Shown here in pieces: positions 59,643 through 64,000 of a stretch of DNA of 64,000 nt; position 1 is the first letter of the stretch; each line of letters opens with the position of its first letter. Position numbers and translations under genes: made by a program. The notes beneath the pieces were generated by a model. The model ran no database searches. It saw only the letters and a program-made list of their open reading frames with translations, and had not been told where the DNA came from. The stretch spans positions 620,001 through 684,000 of the forward strand of contig NZ_FOIB01000004.1 in NCBI RefSeq assembly GCF_900111765.1, read 5' to 3'. Origin of the DNA: Myxococcus fulvus. GTDB lineage: Bacteria; Myxococcota; Myxococcia; Myxococcales; Myxococcaceae.

Positions 59643-62039
59643 ATGAGCGCTACCCCCTCGCGCCCGTGGAGCCTCGCCGTGGCAGTGCTCGCGTCGTTCG
59701 TCGCCGGATGCCTCGGAGAGGCGACGCTCGACATGCAAGGTCTGCCGGGCCCCGGCAACCCCAACCCCCAGCCGCCGCCAGTGCAGCAGGACGGCACGCT
59801 CGACTGTGATTTGGACCGGGTGCCGGCGGGCGTGACGCTCGCGAGCATCGCCTCCGACTTCGAGCGCGAGGTGCACCCGGCCCTGGTGCGCCAGGTGTCC
59901 GGCTGCATCTCCTGTCACGCGACGACGAGCGGCCGGCTCTTCAAGGTGGGCCTCAACGGCGTGGAGAACTTCTACGCCATCCGCGCCGCCGGCTACCTCA
60001 CGCCCGCGTCGGGCTCCATGCTGTCGCGCCTGGTGACGACGGACGAGAGCGCGCGCATGCCGCGCGGCGAGCCGGCGTGGAACGCGCGCGAAATCGCCGC
60101 GGTGGCCGCGCTCACCTGTCAGCTCAAGGCGGTGGAGACGCGCCAGCCCTCGTCGCGTCCGGACGAGGAGTTCCCGCCGGCGCTGCTGGAGCCCTACCGG
60201 GGCCCGGCCGTCGCCACGTATGACAATCCCTTCCTGGGCTTCGAGCAGCTCAAGGGCAAGGTGAAGGCCGTCTTCAACGACGACTGGGTGCGCGGCGGAC
60301 AGGACCGCTTCGCGCAGAACGTGGGCCTGCTCGGGGGCGTGGACTACAAGGACCACTTCGTCGAGGCGCGCGTCGCCACGGCCGACTTCTTCCTGGGCCT
60401 GGATGACCTGTCGCGCGACGTGTGCCTCACGGCCGCCACCAACAAGACGGGCCCCTTCACGGGCCTGGACCTGACCTGGCCGCTGACGGACATCCCCGCG
60501 CCCACGACGAAGACGTATGAGATGGAGGCCGCCGCGCGCGATGGCACCACCATCCCCGCGGGCACGCAGATCCTCGCGAGCACCGGCGGCAAGTCCGGCA
60601 GCACGGGCTGGAACCTCTACACCACCGGCACCCTCACCACGCTGCAGCCCTACGTCTTCCCCGCGTCCGCCACCTACCGCTTCACGGTGAAGGCCAAGGG
60701 CGACCTCTGCGGCCCGGACCTGCCGAACATGCAGCTCAAGGTGGATGGCGTGCTGGTGAAGGAGTGGAGCGTCGGCAACAACACGGCCTACGCGGACTTC
60801 GTGCACACGCAGGCCGTGGCCGCCGGGGACCACATCCTCACGGTGGGCTTCACCAACGACTACGGCGAGACGGGCGTCTGCGACCGCAACCTGCACGTGG
60901 ACGCGCTCGTGGTGTACGGCCCCACGGAGGCCGCCACCGGCACCCAGCGCGCGGACGCGGCGAAGGCCAAGGTGGACACGCTCTACCGGCGGATGCTGTA
61001 CCGCGCGTCCACCCCCGAGGAGCGCGCCAATGGCTACGCGCTGGTGACCGACCTGTTGGGCATCGAGGCCAACGCCACCAAGGCCTGGAGCGGCCTGTGC
61101 GAGGGGCTGATGCGCGCGCCCGACTTCCTCTTCACGCTGCCGCCCTCGTACGAGCGCTTCACGGGCAAGGAGCGCGAGCGACTGCTGCTGGTGAAGCTGG
61201 CCATGGACCTGCTGGGCAGGCCGCCGTCCGCGCAGGACTTCACCGCGCTGGAGGGAGGACAGAAGTCGTGGGAGGCCATGGTGGACGGCTACCTGGCCTC
61301 GGCGGACTTCCGGACGAACTACTTCAAGCGCATGCGCGTGCGCACCGAGAGCGAGGGCACGCCCGACACGGACGAGCCCGCGCGGCTGTGGACCTTCCTG
61401 GTCGAGCAGGAGCGGCCCTTCGAGGAGCTGCTCACCGGTGACTACTCGGTGGATTCGAGCTTCCAGCAGGTGACGCGCCCCACGCAGCACGGCAAGACGG
61501 GCGTGCTCACGATGAAGGGCTTCATCAAGAACAAGCCGGGCCTGCCGCACTACAATTATGCGGCGCGCGTGATGACGGACTTCATGGGCACGATGTACGA
61601 GGTCCCCGCCGAGGTCTTCGACATGCGCGGCGCGGCCACCGCGTCCTCCACCGTGGACCCCAGCAGCATCTGCTACTCCTGCCACCAGACGCTCACCCCG
61701 CTGGCGCACCAGCGCCTGCGCTGGGACGACGAGGGCAACTACCGCACCCAGGACGAGCAGGGCGTCGCGCTGGACGACACGGACCGCAATCTCGCCGCCA
61801 CCTACGCCTTCAAGGGCCAGGGCATGGAGGCCTTCGCCACGCAGGCGGTGAAGAAGGAGGCCTTCGTGCGCCGCACGCTCAACGCCCAGTTCGCCCTCCT
61901 GTTCGGCCGCGAGATGCGCCACGAGCAAGACGAGCGCGTCATCTACAAGCGCCTGTGGGACGTCAGCCACGAGCACGACGGCAACCTCAAGGCCGTGCTC
62001 AAGACGCTCGCCACCTCCCCCGAATACCTGCGCCAGTAG
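59643..62039 (+). CDS. Exported cytochrome-type lipoprotein with xylan-binding-like and DUF1549/DUF1588-like regions
   Basis: This 798-residue protein from ATG 59643 has GGAGGG upstream. It has a lipobox (LASFVAGC, Cys23). Two CxxCH heme-binding motifs, CISCH (residues 88-92) and CYSCH (677-681), flank a carbohydrate-binding-like module (about residues 285-420, KTYEMEAAARDGTTIPAGTQ with GLNVD-like calcium-type loops) and helical regions resembling DUF1549/DUF1588 (VDTLYRRMLYRASTPEERANGY, then TPLAHQRLRWDDEGNYRTQDEQG). This plan resembles the planctomycete-type cytochrome C proteins paired with DUF1501 proteins. The partner follows 21 bases downstream. Substrate unknown; polysaccharide oxidation or sulfate-ester handling is possible. 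Confidence 0.83.
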   Translation: MSATPSRPWSLAVAVLASFVAGCLGEATLDMQGLPGPGNPNPQPPPVQQDGTLDCDLDRVPAGVTLASIASDFEREVHPALVRQVSGCISCHATTSGRLFKVGLNGVENFYAIRAAGYLTPASGSMLSRLVTTDESARMPRGEPAWNAREIAAVAALTCQLKAVETRQPSSRPDEEFPPALLEPYRGPAVATYDNPFLGFEQLKGKVKAVFNDDWVRGGQDRFAQNVGLLGGVDYKDHFVEARVATADFFLGLDDLSRDVCLTAATNKTGPFTGLDLTWPLTDIPAPTTKTYEMEAAARDGTTIPAGTQILASTGGKSGSTGWNLYTTGTLTTLQPYVFPASATYRFTVKAKGDLCGPDLPNMQLKVDGVLVKEWSVGNNTAYADFVHTQAVAAGDHILTVGFTNDYGETGVCDRNLHVDALVVYGPTEAATGTQRADAAKAKVDTLYRRMLYRASTPEERANGYALVTDLLGIEANATKAWSGLCEGLMRAPDFLFTLPPSYERFTGKERERLLLVKLAMDLLGRPPSAQDFTALEGGQKSWEAMVDGYLASADFRTNYFKRMRVRTESEGTPDTDEPARLWTFLVEQERPFEELLTGDYSVDSSFQQVTRPTQHGKTGVLTMKGFIKNKPGLPHYNYAARVMTDFMGTMYEVPAEVFDMRGAATASSTVDPSSICYSCHQTLTPLAHQRLRWDDEGNYRTQDEQGVALDDTDRNLAATYAFKGQGMEAFATQAVKKEAFVRRTLNAQFALLFGREMRHEQDERVIYKRLWDVSHEHDGNLKAVLKTLATSPEYLRQ

Positions 62040-62060
62040 CGCCCCCAAAGGACCGCCGCC

Positions 62061-63731
62061 ATGAACCGCCGCCGATTCCTCGCGGGCGCCGCCGCGGGCG
62101 CCGCCATCAGCACCCTGGACTGGCTCCGCTTCTTCCGCGCCTTCGGAGTGCCCGGGACGAAGAAGGAGCTGGGCTTCGCCGAGGCCGCCGCCGCCGAGGC
62201 CGACAACCCCCGCTTCCTCATCTACTGGTTCCAGGAGGGAGGCTGGGACGGGTACTCGATGTTCAACCCCGTCCACACGCCCAACGACTCCATCCGCGTC
62301 ATCCCCGCGGGCGAGCTGCGCCCCACGCCGTCGTGGACGAACCACCGCTACCGCCCCAAGGGCTACGGCGCCTCGCCGCTGGACCCGCCGAGGACGCAGG
62401 GCAACATCCAGTACGGCTATCTGGCCCAGGACGGCCTGGACCTGTTCCCGGACCTGGCGGTGGTGTCCAGCCACAACGGCAACACCTTCCACTCGGGCGG
62501 ACGGTGGGAGTACCACTACGGCAAGTACAGCGCGTCCCTGTCCGGCAAGCGCAACGCGGACGAGCGCACGGTGATGCAGGCGTTCTGCGAGGCGTACGGC
62601 ACGGGCTTCCTGCTGCCCCACGTCTCGTGGCACCGGTGGCTGTCCGACGGTGAGCTGTCCATCCCGTCCTATCCCGAGGGCACCGGCTACTACGAGAAGC
62701 TGGGCCCGGTGCACGCGCACACGCTCTACGGCAAGACGCCCGCGGCGATGCGCGAGCGGCTGGCGTCGCTGGGCAACGTGGCGCAGGGCCAGCGCGACGC
62801 GCGCATCCGCCAGTTCACCGACAGCCTGCAGGCGAGCTTCCTGGCGGAGAAGAACAGCGAGTCGGTGCGCGCCTTCAACTCCGCGCTCCAGATTCACCGC
62901 GCGCTGACGGCCGGCGGCAGCATCAACCTGGACCCGCGCACGCTGTTCACCGACCCCACGCTGCGCGCCGAGTTCGGAATCACGGCGGCGGACGAGGCCA
63001 CCGACTCCTCGTCCATCAACGGCAACCCCGCGCGCACCAAGGAGACGCCGAACACCAACGTCCAGGCGTTGATGACGTACGAGATGATGACGAAGGGGCT
63101 GTCCATCGGCTTCTTCATCGAGAACCGCGGCCTGCGCCAGTTCGACACGCACCGCGACCGCCGCTCCATCATGAACAACAAGGGCCAGACGGAGCAGCGC
63201 GACATGATGCGCAGGAACCTCTGGAACCCGCTCAAGGCGCTGGTGGCGAAGCTCAAGGCCACGCCCTACGGCACCACCGGCAAGAGCTACTACGACTTCA
63301 CCACCATCGTGCTCGCCTCGGAGATGGGCCGCACGATTCAGGGCGACGTGGAGGGCATCATCGCCAAGGCGGGCGTGACGGACGCGCAGAAGTACGAGGA
63401 GATCATGCTCCAGGACTGCTGCCAGCACTGGCGCGTCAACAGCGTGGCCTTCCTGGGCGGCACCGTGCGCGGCAACACGCAGTACGGCCGCGTGGGCAGC
63501 GCGTCACTGGATGGCATCCCGATGATGCCCAACGGCACGCTGGACCCCGCGTACGACGCGGACACGGGCCTGCTGGTGCCGGGGCGGACCAAGAACGCCA
63601 CCAGCTTCGTGTCCGACGCGGGCCACGTCTACGCGACGGCGCTCCACCTGTCCGGGTTGGACCCGGCGGCGCTCAAGGCCGCGGGCAAGGGCAGGAACGA
63701 CCGCCCGCCCATGACGTTCATCAAGCGCTGA
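62061..63731 (+). CDS. DUF1501 domain-containing Tat-exported protein
   Basis: This 556-residue protein begins MNRRRFLAGAAAGAAIS, a twin-arginine export signal. The body follows the DUF1501 (sulfatase-like, alkaline-phosphatase-superfamily) pattern: LIYWFQEGGWDGYSMF near the N-terminus, VVSSHNGNTFHSGGRWEYHYGK, QFDTHRDRRSIMNNKGQTEQRD, and TTIVLASEMGRTIQGD near residue 420. Metal-binding Asp/His residues are suggested by DTH and SEMGRT. It is encoded 21 bases after the cytochrome-type protein and the two probably form one exported system. A hairpin ends the operon at 63748. Confidence 0.9.
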   Translation: MNRRRFLAGAAAGAAISTLDWLRFFRAFGVPGTKKELGFAEAAAAEADNPRFLIYWFQEGGWDGYSMFNPVHTPNDSIRVIPAGELRPTPSWTNHRYRPKGYGASPLDPPRTQGNIQYGYLAQDGLDLFPDLAVVSSHNGNTFHSGGRWEYHYGKYSASLSGKRNADERTVMQAFCEAYGTGFLLPHVSWHRWLSDGELSIPSYPEGTGYYEKLGPVHAHTLYGKTPAAMRERLASLGNVAQGQRDARIRQFTDSLQASFLAEKNSESVRAFNSALQIHRALTAGGSINLDPRTLFTDPTLRAEFGITAADEATDSSSINGNPARTKETPNTNVQALMTYEMMTKGLSIGFFIENRGLRQFDTHRDRRSIMNNKGQTEQRDMMRRNLWNPLKALVAKLKATPYGTTGKSYYDFTTIVLASEMGRTIQGDVEGIIAKAGVTDAQKYEEIMLQDCCQHWRVNSVAFLGGTVRGNTQYGRVGSASLDGIPMMPNGTLDPAYDADTGLLVPGRTKNATSFVSDAGHVYATALHLSGLDPAALKAAGKGRNDRPPMTFIKR

Positions 63732-63747
63732 AGGCCCGCATGGTGCG

Positions 63748-63779
63748 GGGGCCGCCACCGTGCATCCGGAGGCGGCCCC
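63748..63779. terminator. Hairpin between convergent genes
   Basis: GGGGCCGCC (63748-63756) and GGCGGCCCC (63771-63779) form a perfect 9-bp stem with a 14-base loop, between the DUF1501 stop and the stop of the selenoprotein gene. It could serve both strands. It lacks a T-tract. Confidence 0.55.
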
Positions 63780-63795
63780 TAGGACTCCGGCGGAC

Positions 63796-64000
63796 TCAGG
63801 CGTCGAGGACGCGCGCCACCGCGTCCACCACCTCCTGGTCCGTGGGGAAGGCCAGCGACGCCTTCCGGATGACCACCTTGCCGTCGACCGCGACCTCGTA
63901 GCTGCCCGACGGCCCGGGCTTCAGCTCCGCCTCCACATCCAACTCGTCCTTCAACGCGACCGCCGCACGGGCGGCCCTGGGCTTGTAGCCTCAGGAGTTG
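63796..64000 (-). CDS. SelW/SelT/SelH (Rdx)-family protein, putative selenoprotein, 5' end outside window
   Basis: On the minus strand the frame ending in TGA at 63796-63798 reads N-S-(TGA)-G-Y-K-P-R-A-A-R-A from the window edge, then ALKDELDVEAELKPGPSG and SYEVAVDGKVVIRKA, ending VDAVARVLDA. This is the Rdx/SelW thioredoxin-like fold, whose redox motif is CxxC or CxxU. The last base of the codon before Asn is C, as in a Cys TGC codon, so the motif is probably C-N-S-U with Sec at TGA 63991-63993. A hairpin fitting the bacterial SECIS model follows. Gene finders would split or miss it. A nonsense mutation is the alternative. Confidence 0.72.
63958..63976 (-). promoter_or_regulatory. Candidate bacterial SECIS hairpin
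   Basis: Read on the minus strand, GGCCGCC-CGTGC-GGCGGTC forms seven pairs (one G/U) and a 5-base apical loop with G as its second base. The loop starts 21 bases after the in-frame TGA, within the spacing accepted for bacterial SECIS elements. SelB would bind here to insert selenocysteine. Confidence 0.55.

Noticed and set aside
59586..63428. A 1280-codon open frame on the minus strand
   Set aside because: It lies antisense to two well-supported genes (cytochrome-type and DUF1501), has no recognisable domain and reflects stop-codon scarcity at very high GC.
1..64000. tRNA, rRNA, CRISPR or mobile elements
   Set aside because: I found no cloverleaf-like clusters, regular short repeats with spacers, transposase or integrase motifs. 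A dedicated search could still reveal small RNAs I cannot see.

Overview
The window is very GC-rich, densely coded DNA with strong G/C preference at third codon positions. It carries many lipoproteins, TPR proteins, outer-membrane barrels, a histone H1-like protein and ECF-sigma/anti-sigma genes. This points to a myxobacterium of the Myxococcaceae (Myxococcus, Corallococcus, Pyxidicoccus or a relative). That is an inference from gene content; there is no rRNA gene here to settle it. I see no tRNA, rRNA, CRISPR array, insertion sequence, integrase or phage module, so this looks like core or shell chromosome.

Layout. 1-6.9 kb: a TonB-dependent receptor cut by the left edge, a membrane protein resembling a decayed peptidoglycan glycosyltransferase, a secreted Gly-rich protein, a cyclic-phosphate-processing receiver protein, an E2-like acyltransferase lacking its catalytic His, and a DUF1684 protein. 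7-16.2 kb: a YjjJ-type HipA kinase, a PfpI/DJ-1 protein, a PQQ sugar dehydrogenase lipoprotein, a translationally coupled CPA1 antiporter and RCK/cyclic-nucleotide-binding protein, a TPR protein and an aldehyde dehydrogenase. 16.3-21.7 kb: a BlaR1-like M56 protease with a BlaI repressor and two BlaI-type operators, facing a four-PAS histidine kinase. 21.7-33.5 kb: a barrel protein, a phospholipase D, an unknown gene paired with a heme-oxygenase-like diiron protein, an ECF sigma/anti-sigma/secreted-protein operon, hemF with a pilin-like gene, and a DUF3467 gene. 33.5-46.7 kb: an alpha/beta hydrolase, an AttEFGH-like ABC operon, an AraC regulator, an atypical metallo-beta-lactamase-fold lipoprotein, glpK, a pterin dehydratase and a barrel. 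46.8-59.4 kb: a beta-propeller lipoprotein, a histone H1-like protein, a LytS/LytR-type two-component pair, dapE and dapD, an ankyrin/beta-helix fusion, a Ro60-like TROVE/VWA protein and an orphan ChrR-like anti-sigma. 59.6-63.7 kb: an exported cytochrome-type DUF1549/DUF1588-like lipoprotein with a DUF1501 partner. The right edge cuts a SelW-family gene whose CxxC motif appears to be CxxU, with UGA read as selenocysteine.

How genes appear to work together. Several pairs overlap or abut in a way that implies co-translation: antiporter with RCK regulator, sensor kinase with LytTR regulator, glpK with a lipoprotein, anti-sigma with a secreted protein, and ABC permease with AttH. The M56/BlaI cassette probably controls itself, and perhaps the divergent kinase, through the twin operators. 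The strongest candidates for something under-described are the putative selenoprotein with a bSECIS-like hairpin at the right edge, the Ro60-like gene behind a ChrR-like gene and an intrinsic terminator, the cyclic-nucleotide-binding antiporter pair, and an RNA hairpin that would fully bury a ribosome-binding site at 46831-46848.
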